Made by a program: the position numbers and the translations under genes. Below the pieces are notes generated by a model that saw nothing but the letters and a program-made list of their open reading frames with translations, was not told where the DNA came from and did not search any database. From Citrobacter youngae ATCC 29220 (GTDB lineage Bacteria; Pseudomonadota; Gammaproteobacteria; Enterobacterales; Enterobacteriaceae): a DNA stretch of 64,000 nt. The stretch covers positions 1,336,734 through 1,400,733 of the forward strand of contig NZ_GG730299.1 of assembly GCF_000155975.1 (NCBI RefSeq), written 5' to 3'. The stretch's first letter is position 1; each line of letters begins with the position of its first letter. Below are positions 53,924-64,000 of this stretch, piece after piece.

Positions 53924-54757
53924 ATGATGGCAACGAAAATTCACAGCGCTAAAAAAACACTTCTGGCCCTCAGCGTTCTGCTGGCCTCAGGCATTAGCGC
54001 CTCGCAGGCTCAGGCAGACCAATTGGCCGATATCAAAGCCGCAGGCGTAGTTAAAGTGGCGACATTCGACGCCAATCCCCCGTTCGGTTCAATCGATGCG
54101 AAAACGCATAAGATTGTCGGCTATGACGTCGATTTTGCCGAAGCGCTGGCCAAATCCCTGGGCGTAAAACTGGAGCTGGTAGCGACCAATCCGGCCAACC
54201 GTATTCCGTTGTTACAATCCGGGAAAGCCGATTTAATCGTGGCGGATATCACGATCACACCTGAACGCGCACAGGTGATCGATTTCTCCGTCCCCTATTT
54301 TGTCACCGGTCAGCAGTTCCTCGTGCCGGCAAAATCTCCGGACAAGCTCGATGAATACAGCAAGGCGCGAATCGGCGCGGTCAAAGGTACGACCGGTGAA
54401 CAGGCATTACATCAGCGCTTCCCGCAGTCGCGCGTGCTGGCCTATGACGATATCCCATTAGCATTAACCGCATTGCGCAACGGTAATGTCCAGGCGATCA
54501 CCCAGGACAGTACTATTCTGGCTGGCTTGTTAGGCGGCGCGCCGGATAAAGCCGATTTCAAAATCCTGCCGGACCTGCTAAGTAAAGAAGAGATCGGTGT
54601 GGGGGTTAAAAAAGGCGAACCAGCTCTGTTAAAAGCGGTCAACGATGAGCTTTTGAAGCTGGAGTCTACCGGTCAGGCAGCAAAAATTTATGACGTCTGG
54701 TTTGGGCCTGAAACCAAAAATCCGCAGCCCCGCACTTTTAAAATAGAAGCCAGATAA
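53924..54757 (+). CDS. Periplasmic amino-acid-binding protein (possible DalS)
   Basis: Family 3 solute-binding protein, 277 residues. Signal peptide with KKTLLALSVLLASGISASQAQA; mature start DQLADIKAAGVVKVATF. Ligand-pocket features GYDVDFAEALAKSLGVKLELV, LLQSGKADLIVADITITPERAQVIDFSVPYF and GAVKGTTGEQALHQRF are typical of polar amino-acid binders. The four-gene layout (binding protein, ATPase, two permeases) matches the Salmonella D-alanine importer DalSTUV; I propose that identity with moderate confidence, aspartate/glutamate-type uptake being the alternative. Confidence 0.88.
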   Translation: MMATKIHSAKKTLLALSVLLASGISASQAQADQLADIKAAGVVKVATFDANPPFGSIDAKTHKIVGYDVDFAEALAKSLGVKLELVATNPANRIPLLQSGKADLIVADITITPERAQVIDFSVPYFVTGQQFLVPAKSPDKLDEYSKARIGAVKGTTGEQALHQRFPQSRVLAYDDIPLALTALRNGNVQAITQDSTILAGLLGGAPDKADFKILPDLLSKEEIGVGVKKGEPALLKAVNDELLKLESTGQAAKIYDVWFGPETKNPQPRTFKIEAR

Positions 54758-54758
54758 C

Positions 54759-55577
54759 ATGCTCACAGCCCTTTTTCATCGTTGCGCCGCTTCGGCTACG
54801 GATTTTGCCCATCTGCGCCAGGCTAGCGTCGAACTGCGCGATGTCATTAAGCAATATGGCCCCCATACCGTGCTCAACGGCGTCAGCCTGTCCGTAGAGC
54901 CCGGTGAAGTGGTGACCATTCTGGGGCCTTCGGGCTCCGGGAAGTCCACCCTCATCCGTCTGATCAATCAGCTTGAGTCGCTTAGCGGGGGCGAAATTTA
55001 TATTGATGACAAACCAATCGGTCAGCTGCGCGGGGCTGCATTGCGTCAGTTACGCAGCCGTATTGGGTTCGTGTTTCAGCAATTCAATCTCTATAGCCAT
55101 CTGACGGCGCTTCAGAATATCGCGCTGGCGCTGGAATATGTCCACGGCTGGAACAAAACGGAGGCGAAACGCCGGGCACTCGAATTACTGGATCAAGTGG
55201 GCCTGGCCGAGAAAGCCGATGCCTATGCCGCTCAGTTATCCGGCGGGCAGCAACAGCGCGTGGCCATCGCCCGCGCGTTGGCCTCATCGCCGCAAATCAT
55301 TCTTTTTGATGAGCCGACCTCCGCGCTGGATCCCGAAACGATCGGCGAGGTGTTACAGGTAATGAAAAATCTGGCCCATAGCGGTATCACGATGATCGTC
55401 GTGACTCATGAGATGCACTTCGCCCGGGAGATTGCCGATCGCGTGGTATTCATTGATGGCGGCGATATTCTGGAAGTTGCCCCACCGGAGGATTTCTTCA
55501 CCCGACCACAGCACCCCAGAACCCAGCGTTTCCTGAAAAAAGTGCTCGACCCGTTACACCAGGAGTTACCGTTATAA
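54759..55577 (+). CDS. Amino-acid ABC transporter ATPase (possible DalT)
   Basis: PAO/GlnQ-type ATPase, 272 residues. An N-terminal extension of about 22 residues precedes the usual start VELRDVIKQYG. Walker A LGPSGSGKSTLIRL near residue 54, Q-loop VFQQFNLYSHLTALQNI, signature QLSGGQQQRVAIARAL near 162, Walker B IILFDEPTSALDPE, switch His VTHEMHFAREIADR. Starts one base after the binding-protein stop and ends in a TAATG overlap with the first permease. Confidence 0.9.
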   Translation: MLTALFHRCAASATDFAHLRQASVELRDVIKQYGPHTVLNGVSLSVEPGEVVTILGPSGSGKSTLIRLINQLESLSGGEIYIDDKPIGQLRGAALRQLRSRIGFVFQQFNLYSHLTALQNIALALEYVHGWNKTEAKRRALELLDQVGLAEKADAYAAQLSGGQQQRVAIARALASSPQIILFDEPTSALDPETIGEVLQVMKNLAHSGITMIVVTHEMHFAREIADRVVFIDGGDILEVAPPEDFFTRPQHPRTQRFLKKVLDPLHQELPL

Positions 55578-56362
55578 TGCATGCAATGGACTGGCAGGGG
55601 GTGCTCAGCGGGCAACCTCTGCAATGGATAATTTCCGGTTTTCTCACCACGCTCTGGGTGACGCTGGCAGGCGTTGTTCTCGCCACGCTCTTCACCATCT
55701 TACTGCTCTCCCTGCGTTTGACTGGCAATCGCTTCGCCAAAGCGGTGGTCGGCGTCTGGGTCTCGGTGTTTCGCAACACGCCGTTACTGGTGCAACTGAT
55801 GTTCTGGTATTTCGCCGCATGGAATTGGCTTCCCCGCGAGATGATTACCTTCATTAATGCTGAACACCCGTGGTCTGTGCTGCCGGGTGACGTCTGGTGG
55901 TTAACACCGGAATTTCTCTGTTCTGCATGGGGGCTGGGGGTTTTTACCTCCGCTTTTTTGATAGAGGAGGTCAGCTCTGGTTTACAGGCGGTGTCCGGCG
56001 GACAACGCGAGGCGGCCGTTGCCCAGGGCTTTTCTGCCTGGGCAATCTTGCGCCACATTCTGCTTCCCCAGGGACTGGCGAACGCCTGGCAGCCCATTGT
56101 CGGGCAATATCTCAACCTGATGAAACTCTCCTCGCTTGCCAGCGGGATTGGATTTGCAGAGTTAACGTATCAAGTACGGCAAATTGAGAGTTATAACGCG
56201 CATGCGCTGGAAGCCTTTGCCGTTGGAACAGCGCTCTATCTGCTCACCGGCATCGTGCTGGATATACTGCTGACGCGCCTTGGTCCGAAACCGGCGTCAG
56301 GTCACCCGTTCAGAGTAAGAACGCCGCCGTTCAGCTTCAGGAGCATCCAGCATGATCGCTAA
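55577..56362 (+). CDS. Amino-acid ABC transporter permease 1 (possible DalU)
   Basis: HisM/GlnP-type permease, 261 residues, about five helices. Conserved FLTTLWVTLAGVVLATLF entry, VFRNTPLLVQLMFWYFA, and the EAA loop EEVSSGLQAVSGGQREAAVAQGFSAWAILRHILLPQGLANA that contacts the ATPase. A large extracellular loop around 85-110 (NWLPREMITFINAEHPWSVLPGD) is distinctive. Overlaps the second permease by 11 bases. Confidence 0.9.
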   Translation: MHAMDWQGVLSGQPLQWIISGFLTTLWVTLAGVVLATLFTILLLSLRLTGNRFAKAVVGVWVSVFRNTPLLVQLMFWYFAAWNWLPREMITFINAEHPWSVLPGDVWWLTPEFLCSAWGLGVFTSAFLIEEVSSGLQAVSGGQREAAVAQGFSAWAILRHILLPQGLANAWQPIVGQYLNLMKLSSLASGIGFAELTYQVRQIESYNAHALEAFAVGTALYLLTGIVLDILLTRLGPKPASGHPFRVRTPPFSFRSIQHDR

Positions 56363-57029
56363 TATTTCGGTCATTACCGACAATCTTGACTATCTCCTGT
56401 GGGGCCGCGCGACCGAAGGTCAACCCGGCGGCGTTCTGCTCACTATGCTGATGGCCATAGGCGCGGCGCTGCTGGCACTGCCCGGCGGCATAGCGCTTGC
56501 CTGCTGCGCCTGGCGTTTTCCGGGCGCGGTTCGTAACGGGCTATTTATCTGGGCCGGGTTTATTCGCGGCATTCCGTTAATCTTTGTGATCTTCTGGATG
56601 TGGTATTTGCTTCCCATGCTGACCGGAAGCGACCTGCCTGGGGCTGTGACCGTGACGCTGGCGCTGGCATGGTTCACCGCCGCCTCGGTGATGCACTCGG
56701 TGTATGCGGGAATTAGCGCGCTGCCGGGCGGACAATATGAAGCGGCAGTGGTTCAGGGTTTTCACCCATTTCAGGCCCTGCGGCTTATCTTGTTGCCTCA
56801 GGTACTGCGTAACGTTATGCCGTCGCTGACGGGGATTTTTATTGGACTACTGAAGGACACCTCGCTGGCGTTTATCGTCAACGTACCAGAACTCACGACG
56901 GTTGCCGGTCAGGTTAATAGCCGGGTGCAAATCTACCCGGCGGCTATTTTTATCTTTACCGGCCTGGTCTATTACCTGCTGTGCTTTAGCCTGGAAAAAA
57001 TCACCCGGCGTCGGTTCGCGCTAAGATGA
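56352..57029 (+). CDS. Amino-acid ABC transporter permease 2 (possible DalV)
   Basis: Second HisM/GlnP-type permease, 225 residues. GVLLTMLMAIGAALLALPGGIALACCAW, FIRGIPLIFVIFWMWYLLP and the EAA loop HSVYAGISALPGGQYEAAVVQGFHPFQALRLILLPQVLRNVMPSL. Its stop lies 9 bases before the convergent ydhT stop, with no room for a separate terminator. Confidence 0.9.
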   Translation: MIANISVITDNLDYLLWGRATEGQPGGVLLTMLMAIGAALLALPGGIALACCAWRFPGAVRNGLFIWAGFIRGIPLIFVIFWMWYLLPMLTGSDLPGAVTVTLALAWFTAASVMHSVYAGISALPGGQYEAAVVQGFHPFQALRLILLPQVLRNVMPSLTGIFIGLLKDTSLAFIVNVPELTTVAGQVNSRVQIYPAAIFIFTGLVYYLLCFSLEKITRRRFALR

Positions 57030-57038
57030 CCTCAAGGC

Positions 57039-57851
57039 TCAACATTCCACGAACTGGTGGTCTTCGTTGAGCCGATATTTCACCCCAGCCCGAATGTTGT
57101 TTTCGCCTTCAACGGCAAGCGCAAAACGCATTCTCTCGCCATCATGATAAGCCAACGCCGCGCATCCGCCGGGACCGAGTATTATCGAATCGACAGCGCC
57201 GGTACTGGCAACAACGGCGTTCTCCCCACTGGCAATAATATGGATGTTATCTGCACAATTGGCGATTTTCGATTCTGCGCCGAAACAGGCTAGCTGGGCT
57301 AAATCACCGCTGCTGGCGATACGGTTTCTGTCGCCGAGCGAACTGATGCGTACACGCGTACCGGTACTGGCGATACGCGTCCCGTCGCCCACGCAGCTGA
57401 TGCGTGCTGAATTTCCCGCGACCGCAATGCGCCCGCGATCGCCGGAGCTGCCGATATGCGCGTTATAGCCTACGCAGCCAATATGTACGCTGTAACCTGC
57501 GCTGGCAATCTGCGCAGCATACCCGGCGCTGGCGATTTTAATGTTGTCATCCGCACAGCCAAAGCTGACATTATCTTCCGCACTCGCCAGCGGACGGTTG
57601 GATCCCCCCGCCGTTTGCGCACAGGAAAGATTCCCCATCGCGCGAATATCCTGCTGGACAAAGCCCTCCTCTGAACGCCATTTTGACCAGCCATATTCCA
57701 CCAGGCTATTTGCCCAGTCGATATACCCTTCCCGCTGGAGCGCGCGATGTACATCGGCATAGCACCCCCCGGCGGGAAATGCACGTAGAAACCAGCGATA
57801 CATGACGGGCCCAACGCGCCAGGCCCGTAAGTCATTACGCGTAATCATCAT
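57039..57851 (-). CDS. ydhT: YdhT, repeat protein of the ydhYVWXUT operon
   Basis: Cytosolic-looking protein, 270 residues, function unknown. From about residue 85 to 235 it is built of roughly 10-residue repeats of the form I-A-S-A-G-x-x-x-x-I (IASAGYAAQIASAGYSVHIG, SARISCVGDGTRIASTGTRVRISSLGDRNR), predicting a right-handed beta-helix. The N-terminal segment RAFPAGGCYADVHRALQREGYIDWANSLVEYGW is helical. Starts 3 bases after the ydhU stop in an ATGATG doublet, so it is translationally coupled; last gene of the operon. Confidence 0.9.
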   Translation of the reverse strand: MMITRNDLRAWRVGPVMYRWFLRAFPAGGCYADVHRALQREGYIDWANSLVEYGWSKWRSEEGFVQQDIRAMGNLSCAQTAGGSNRPLASAEDNVSFGCADDNIKIASAGYAAQIASAGYSVHIGCVGYNAHIGSSGDRGRIAVAGNSARISCVGDGTRIASTGTRVRISSLGDRNRIASSGDLAQLACFGAESKIANCADNIHIIASGENAVVASTGAVDSIILGPGGCAALAYHDGERMRFALAVEGENNIRAGVKYRLNEDHQFVEC

Positions 57852-57854
57852 CGC

Positions 57855-58640
57855 TTAATGCCGGTGATAGCCATCCACCATACACTTGAAGGTTTCACCC
57901 GGCGTGCGCCCCGTCGTGCAAAGATACAGATGCCCAAAAATAAAAAACAAACTGATTATTGCCAGCGCAAAGTGCGCCTGTAATAGCCAGTAACGCACGC
58001 CCGGAAACAGATCGCCGACTACCGACGGATAGAGCGATAGCAGACCCGATATCAGCAACAGCGGCAGCAAACCGTACATCACGGCAACATAGGCCGCTTG
58101 CTGTAGCGGATTGAATTTCGAACGCGTTGATGCCGGGAATGGATGCGACTCTCCCTGCATAATGCCAAACAGGTAAAAACGCGTTTGTCTTTGCGCTCGT
58201 CCGATCCAGCCCTGACGTTGAATAATATAGTGATGTCCGTTGCCGCCAATCAGGTTGATCAGAACAAAACCAATCCAGCAGGCGAGCAGCAAAAAGCCGC
58301 AGACTTCATGCACCGTCAGCAGGCTTTTCATCACCGACGCGCTGACGGCGGAGAAGTGATTGACCAGGCCACTGACCAGAAGCAGCAGAAATAGCAGCGC
58401 ATTCGACCAGTGCCACAAGCGGACAGCCTTTGAGTATAAATAGACCTTCTCACCGTGCCCTGCCGACGCTTTATGCGCGGCGCGAAAGCGCAGCATGGCG
58501 TGTAGCGCCAGCACCAGCCACATTCCCACCAGCATTAACCCGGCGATGACCAACCACACAGGCCAGTAGTCAGGTGAAAACATGGGAACATACTGCGCAA
58601 GCTGCGCGTGAAACTGTTCGGCATTCTGCGACGCGTTCAT
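57855..58640 (-). CDS. ydhU: YdhU, cytochrome b membrane subunit
   Basis: Membrane-anchor cytochrome b561/PhsC-like subunit, 261 residues, with four or five helices; it should connect the quinone pool to YdhX/YdhY. Haem-ligand histidines are in KAVRLWHWSNALLFLLLLVSGLVNHF and SLLTVHEVCGFLLLACW and, near the C-terminus, LQAHFALAIISLFFIFGHLYL. Overlaps ydhX by 4 bases. Resembles the thiosulfate reductase anchor. Confidence 0.92.
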   Translation of the reverse strand: MNASQNAEQFHAQLAQYVPMFSPDYWPVWLVIAGLMLVGMWLVLALHAMLRFRAAHKASAGHGEKVYLYSKAVRLWHWSNALLFLLLLVSGLVNHFSAVSASVMKSLLTVHEVCGFLLLACWIGFVLINLIGGNGHHYIIQRQGWIGRAQRQTRFYLFGIMQGESHPFPASTRSKFNPLQQAAYVAVMYGLLPLLLISGLLSLYPSVVGDLFPGVRYWLLQAHFALAIISLFFIFGHLYLCTTGRTPGETFKCMVDGYHRH

Positions 58641-59305
58641 ACATTTTCCTTTTTAATCAAATGTTGACCGAACCGACGATACAGATGGGGTTTCCCGGCG
58701 CCTGCAAGTTGATATTCGTAATACTTGTTTTCCCGCAGCCAGGTCTGAATCTCCGGGCTATCCTCACGCCCAAAAATCAGCGCGTGCTCCGGGCAGGCGT
58801 TGACACAGATCGGCGGGAAACCTTTCGCCAGGCGTGATTCAGCGCAGAAGTCACACTTATCGGCCACTTTGGTGCGCGGATTGAGATAGCGCACCTGATA
58901 CGGACACGCGCCTATGCAGTAGCTGCAGCCGATGCAGGAAGACTTGTCTACCCGCACAATACCGTTCTCATCTCGCCAGGAGGCACCGGTCGGACAGACC
59001 TCGATACAGGGCGCATCATCACAGTGCTGGCAGGACTGGCGAAAATAGTGATACAGCGTTTCGTTATCGTTGTCCGAGACCGGAATATGCGCAATCGACA
59101 AACGGCTTCCCTGGTCAGGAACATGGTTGGTTTTCCGGCATGCGCGGGCGCAAATATTACAACCGTTACACAGCGATTCGTCGTGGATCATGACATAACG
59201 AACGCCTTGAGTGCTCCTGGGACTTGCTAACAGATTTTGACCTGGGCCGGTAAAAAAAATCACCGTCCCCATGCCAATGACAAATTTACGTCGGGTGAAG
59301 GACAT
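58637..59305 (-). CDS. ydhX: YdhX, Tat-exported 4x[4Fe-4S] ferredoxin
   Basis: Electron-transfer subunit, 222 residues from ATG 59305 (AGAGGA upstream). Tat signal MSFTRRKFVIGMGTVIFF, then four clusters: CNGCNICARACRK near 60, CQHCDDAPCIEVCP near 100, CIGCSYCIGACPYQ near 135 and CDFCAESRLAKGFPPICVNACP near 160. NrfC/PhsB-like. Longer in-frame starts at 59356 and 59428 lack good ribosome sites. Likely periplasmic partner of YdhU. Confidence 0.92.
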   Translation of the reverse strand: MSFTRRKFVIGMGTVIFFTGPGQNLLASPRSTQGVRYVMIHDESLCNGCNICARACRKTNHVPDQGSRLSIAHIPVSDNDNETLYHYFRQSCQHCDDAPCIEVCPTGASWRDENGIVRVDKSSCIGCSYCIGACPYQVRYLNPRTKVADKCDFCAESRLAKGFPPICVNACPEHALIFGREDSPEIQTWLRENKYYEYQLAGAGKPHLYRRFGQHLIKKENV

Positions 59306-59369
59306 CGGGTTATCCTCTAATGCTGTGACAGTGGTCGTCCACACATTCCATGACATCAACCTGAAGAAT

Positions 59370-60035
59370 TCAGGGGTTCTGATACTGCTCAACCTCAAAC
59401 CATTCGCACAGGCCGTACGCTTTGCCATAACTCATAAAACGTTCGCTGAACAAATAAGGCTCCGCATTTGACGATTCCACAGTGCGTATATCTGCGTAAT
59501 CCGGGTGCGTTTCCATTGCCGAGAGCGCCGCTGCAACCTGTCCGGACTCAAAGCGATACGGCGGCTGCATCAACATGGCGACCTTATAGGGGCGTGGATA
59601 CGTTTGACAGTCGAAGCGCACCGCCTCAGCAATCGCGCGACAGATGTCGTTTTCCATCACCTGCAAACACATGCTGGCGTAGTTTGCCGTCATGGTTTGC
59701 GTCGAATAGAAATATGTCTCTTCTGCGCCGTGCACACAGGTAATATCCGCTTCATTCGCGCCCTGACACAGCGTATCCAGCAGCGCGGTAAGATCCGTTT
59801 CCGGCACCGAGTACGGCGGCAGCAGGAAGAGACTGCGAGCCACCAACTGACCCGATGCTGAATGCTGGCGGATAAACTCCGCCACTATCGACTCCGGACT
59901 GGCAGGTTCCGTAACCTGCGGCGCATTCACCTGCTCGGCAGGCGAATGAAACGCCTGCAACCACTGCCTCTTTTGGCTATCAACCTCGTCAGGAAGCGCC
60001 TCAGTAGGCGCCAGAACGTTGCTCACGTTAGTCAT
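59370..60035 (-). CDS. ydhW: YdhW, operon protein of unknown function
   Basis: Protein of 221 residues without recognised domains or signal peptide; start ATG 60035 (MTNVSNVLAPTEALPDEVDSQ, AAGGAAC upstream). Acidic N-terminal half, then LFLLPPYSVPETDLTALLDTLC and repeated PYRFESGQVAAALSAMETHPDYADI. Lies 10 bases after ydhV, inside the FNR-controlled operon; possibly a chaperone for YdhV, which is speculation from position only. Confidence 0.9.
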   Translation of the reverse strand: MTNVSNVLAPTEALPDEVDSQKRQWLQAFHSPAEQVNAPQVTEPASPESIVAEFIRQHSASGQLVARSLFLLPPYSVPETDLTALLDTLCQGANEADITCVHGAEETYFYSTQTMTANYASMCLQVMENDICRAIAEAVRFDCQTYPRPYKVAMLMQPPYRFESGQVAAALSAMETHPDYADIRTVESSNAEPYLFSERFMSYGKAYGLCEWFEVEQYQNP

Positions 60036-60045
60036 CTCGCGTTCC

Positions 60046-62187
<2,142 letters not shown>

Positions 62188-62259
62188 TCAGGCAGCTTGT
62201 TTATTCAAAACTGCGCTATTTTTGGCAATTAATGACGCGTATCAGGCATGCCTGCTCTA

Positions 62260-62886
62260 TCAAACGGTAATATCTTTCCACTCGATAATTTTTAATGCCC
62301 CAGTCGGACAAGCATTGGCGCATTCCCCGCATAACACACATTTTGAGGACTTTTTCGTTTCCGTGTTAACGGTCGCCATTATCCACGGACAGGCCGTAGT
62401 ACAGGCGCTACAGCCAATACACCGTTTATGGTCCACCGCAATACAGCCGTCTTCCTGTTTCCAGGTAATAGCGCCAATTGGGCAGACCTTCATGCATTGC
62501 GGATCTTTGCATTGACGGCAGGTATCAGCGGTGTAGTTTAAATCGCCGTACAATCCGCCACCGGACCCGACGCCATCATCGCCAAAGAAGTAATTACGAT
62601 GGATTTTGATGCGGGAAAAGAAGGTGCCAACGGCCCCATCGTTATAATTGGTACAGGAAATCTCGCAGCGATGGCAGCCGGTGCAGCGCGCGCGCTGCGT
62701 CACCAGCACTCCTTTCGGCGTATTGATAAGTCCCACGGTCCCGCTATCGACATCTTCCTGCTTACATCCAAAAAGTGATAACAACGCGGGCGCAATGGTC
62801 AGTCCTGCCAGCCCCTTTCCGGATATACGCAGAAATTCAAGCCGCGTTAAACCACAATCTAAAAATGGACGATCAACCTGGTTCAT
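62260..62886 (-). CDS. ydhY: YdhY, 4x[4Fe-4S] ferredoxin-like subunit
   Basis: First gene of the operon, 208 residues. The N-terminus LTRLEFLRISGKGLAGLTIAPALLSLFGC has a degenerate Tat/lipoprotein-like segment lacking the second Arg. Clusters: CTGCHRCEISCTNY, CRQCKDPQCMKVCP, CIGCSACTTACPW and CVLCGECANACP. In E. coli ydhY-T is activated by FNR and repressed by nitrate/nitrite (NarL/NarP). Expected electron partner of YdhV. A 111-base gap separates it from ydhV. Confidence 0.93.
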   Translation of the reverse strand: MNQVDRPFLDCGLTRLEFLRISGKGLAGLTIAPALLSLFGCKQEDVDSGTVGLINTPKGVLVTQRARCTGCHRCEISCTNYNDGAVGTFFSRIKIHRNYFFGDDGVGSGGGLYGDLNYTADTCRQCKDPQCMKVCPIGAITWKQEDGCIAVDHKRCIGCSACTTACPWIMATVNTETKKSSKCVLCGECANACPTGALKIIEWKDITV

Positions 62887-63364
62887 TTATTTCGCATCCT
62901 CTTCGCAAACGCAGTAGCAGCAACACATTCAGGCTAATTTCTAAGCTCAGGACAGGCCAATTCGGCCATCAATGTCGCCAATAACACGTGAATTTTTGCC
63001 CTAACCTGATCGTATAAATGACGGTGGTTAAACTGAATGAATCTAATCCTTTAGGGTTAGGCGTAGAAATAATGTGGTTATTCAGCACGCATAGTTTTGA
63101 TCGTCATCAATTAAAAAACGGAAGGGAAATAATTAATGCGGAGTGAGATTTATTATCATTAAGGTAAGTTGAAATAGCATTTCATAAGCTTTGCAAATAT
63201 TTGTGACCCTACTCGCATATATATTTTTATATATCATCCGATATACAATTTAATATACAGCGAAGTTTATCCCGCTAATTGCAGCACTAAATTATATATA
63301 TTGATAAATTAACGTCACGGGAATAAGAGGACGGCGAAAGAAACCACCCTCCTCTTTTTATGGA
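62887..63364. other. 478-base AT-rich gap between ydhY and fumD
   Basis: Holds the ydhY promoter and FNR box (below) and a long AT-rich stretch 63180-63310 with repeated ATATATA runs; no convincing gene. It lies at the border between the ydh operon and the ttr side. Confidence 0.6.
63069..63110 (-). promoter_or_regulatory. FNR-dependent ydhY promoter
   Basis: TTGATCGTCATCAA (63097-63110) is a perfect FNR box. On the minus strand CATTAT (63069-63074) is a -10 with a predicted start near 63062, placing FNR at about -41.5, the class II activator position known for E. coli ydhY. Confidence 0.88.
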
Positions 63365-63574
63365 TTATCCGGCCAATGCTTTAATAACGGTCTCAATGGC
63401 CTGTTTTTCTAACTCACTGCGCTTCACACGCTGGTTGGCGAGGGTGGTTCTCAGCACGCCCGCAATGACGATATGCTTAGGCTCTTGTCCCAGATCGCGC
63501 ATTTCCAGTACTACTTTACCGACTACTCTGCACATTTCACGGTACAACTCGTCGTCTTTGGTCTGATTTCCCAT
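63365..63574 (-). CDS. fumD: FumD (YdhZ), small fumarase D
   Basis: Protein of 69 residues, start ATG 63574 (MGNQTKDDELYREMCRVVGK); the frame continues 7 codons upstream without support. E. coli FumD (YdhZ) has reported fumarase activity. A helical protein with EMRDLGQEPKHIVIAGVLRTTLANQR. In E. coli it lies between ydhY and pykF; here the ttr genes begin where pykF would follow, as expected if ttr was inserted between fumD and pykF. Confidence 0.92.
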   Translation of the reverse strand: MGNQTKDDELYREMCRVVGKVVLEMRDLGQEPKHIVIAGVLRTTLANQRVKRSELEKQAIETVIKALAG

Positions 63575-63666
63575 ATTTGCCCGCTCGTCATTCACTCAAA
63601 CCAACAGCATATATCACTCTGGCTGATTAGACAAAATTCAATGAAAATCAAACAAATGTCATAAAT

Positions 63667-64000
63667 TTACTGGATCCGCTGCAGCCGGTTTACCAGTTCA
63701 GCAAGGCTTCCCGCCCGCATTTTTTCCATCACCCGCGCCCGATGAACTTCAACCGTGCGCACGGCGATATTCATCGCATCAGCGATTTCCCGATTCATTA
63801 ACCCTTTTGCTACCCATTGAGCCAGCTCTCGCTCTTTCGGCGTGAGCATCTGATAGCAGGCCACGATCTCTTGGCGCGCGAAAGCGACGTCAGAGATCTG
63901 CAAAGCATGCTCTAACGCCGCCTGCAGCGGCCCGGCAGAGACGGGCTTTTGCAAAAAATCGACCGCGCCACGTTTCATTTGCTCAACGGCCATCGGCACA
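63667..64000 (-). CDS. ttrR: TtrR, tetrathionate response regulator (5' end beyond window)
   Basis: C-terminal 110 residues of a FixJ/NarL-type response regulator. The end of the receiver domain is visible with the switch Lys in AVDFLQKPVSAGPLQAAL, then the LuxR-type helix-turn-helix LTPKERELAQWVAKGLMNREIADAMNIAVRTVEVHRARVMEK. Sequence and place next to fumD match Salmonella TtrR, which with TtrS activates ttrBCA for tetrathionate respiration in the inflamed gut. ttrS and ttrBCA should lie just right of the window. Confidence 0.9.
   Translation of the reverse strand, partial: VPMAVEQMKRGAVDFLQKPVSAGPLQAALEHALQISDVAFARQEIVACYQMLTPKERELAQWVAKGLMNREIADAMNIAVRTVEVHRARVMEKMRAGSLAELVNRLQRIQ

Noticed and set aside
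63180..63310. Possible CRISPR or satellite repeat (ATATATA runs)
   Set aside because: Simple AT-rich sequence without regular repeat-spacer spacing.

Overview
The window is an enterobacterial chromosome whose left third (1-16 kb) has the E. coli/Salmonella order ydhF-ydhL-nemR-nemA-gloA-rnt-grxD-mepH-sodB-ydhP-ynhF-purR-punR-punC-cfa-ribC-mdtK. The right end carries ydhT-U-X-W-V-Y, fumD and the C-terminal half of ttrR, the tetrathionate response regulator that flanks SPI-2 in Salmonella. Protein sequences look like Salmonella. In S. enterica the SPI-2 type III secretion genes lie between the mdtK/tRNA-Val side and ttr/pykF, but none are present here. My inference is therefore a Salmonella lacking the SPI-2 secretion system, best matching S. 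bongori; a Citrobacter relative is the main alternative.

Layout. (1) 1-15.2 kb: conserved core, covering electrophile/methylglyoxal defence (nemRA, gloA), RNA 3' trimming (rnt), Fe-S/redox (grxD, sodB), peptidoglycan (mepH), purine control (purR, punR/punC), membrane cyclopropanation (cfa, with two promoters and a RydC pairing site) and riboflavin synthase. (2) 15.2-28.5 kb: accessory block with a pseudouridine synthase, a PhzF-like isomerase, ydhR, a RidA/hydroxyaspartate-dehydratase-like/YheO-type regulator operon, a periplasmic SUOX-fold protein paired with a GGDEF-EAL protein, a second glutathione peroxidase, yeeN, an AI-2E-family membrane protein, a GGDEF protein, and a second tryptophanyl-tRNA synthetase preceded by a textbook Trp-codon attenuator. 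(3) 28.5-29.5 kb: a decayed phage-type integrase end and tandem tRNA-Val(GAC) genes. (4) 29.7-34.9 kb: ydhS, a ModA-like protein without a signal peptide, and a MolABC-type ABC importer under a ModE-like operator. (5) 35-45.8 kb: a probable polyamine/GABA catabolic island (GABA transaminase, MocR regulator, tri-haem cytochrome c, Tat-exported SpdH-like flavoprotein, aminobutyraldehyde-type dehydrogenase, GntR regulator, soluble Cache protein, APC permease). (6) 46-52.5 kb: a sugar-acid operon (DapA-family aldolase, IlvD/Edd-family dehydratase, MFS transporter, KDPGal-type aldolase, KDGal-type kinase) divergent from a DgoR-like repressor. (7) 52.6-57 kb: an orphan 46-residue protein, a LysR regulator and a four-gene polar amino-acid ABC importer (possibly the D-alanine system DalSTUV). 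(8) 57-62.9 kb: the anaerobic ydhYVWXUT operon with a perfect FNR box; YdhV is an AOR-family tungsten/molybdenum enzyme, which gives a plausible local use for the ModE-controlled importer. (9) fumD and partial ttrR.

Most noteworthy are the trpS2 attenuator, the ModE-like site with the oxyanion importer next to an orphan cytosolic ModA-like protein, the spermidine-to-GABA island, several clean palindromic operators, and small genes outside usual gene calls (ynhF, the Trp leader peptide, the 46-residue protein). No CRISPR array, intact insertion sequence or prophage was seen.
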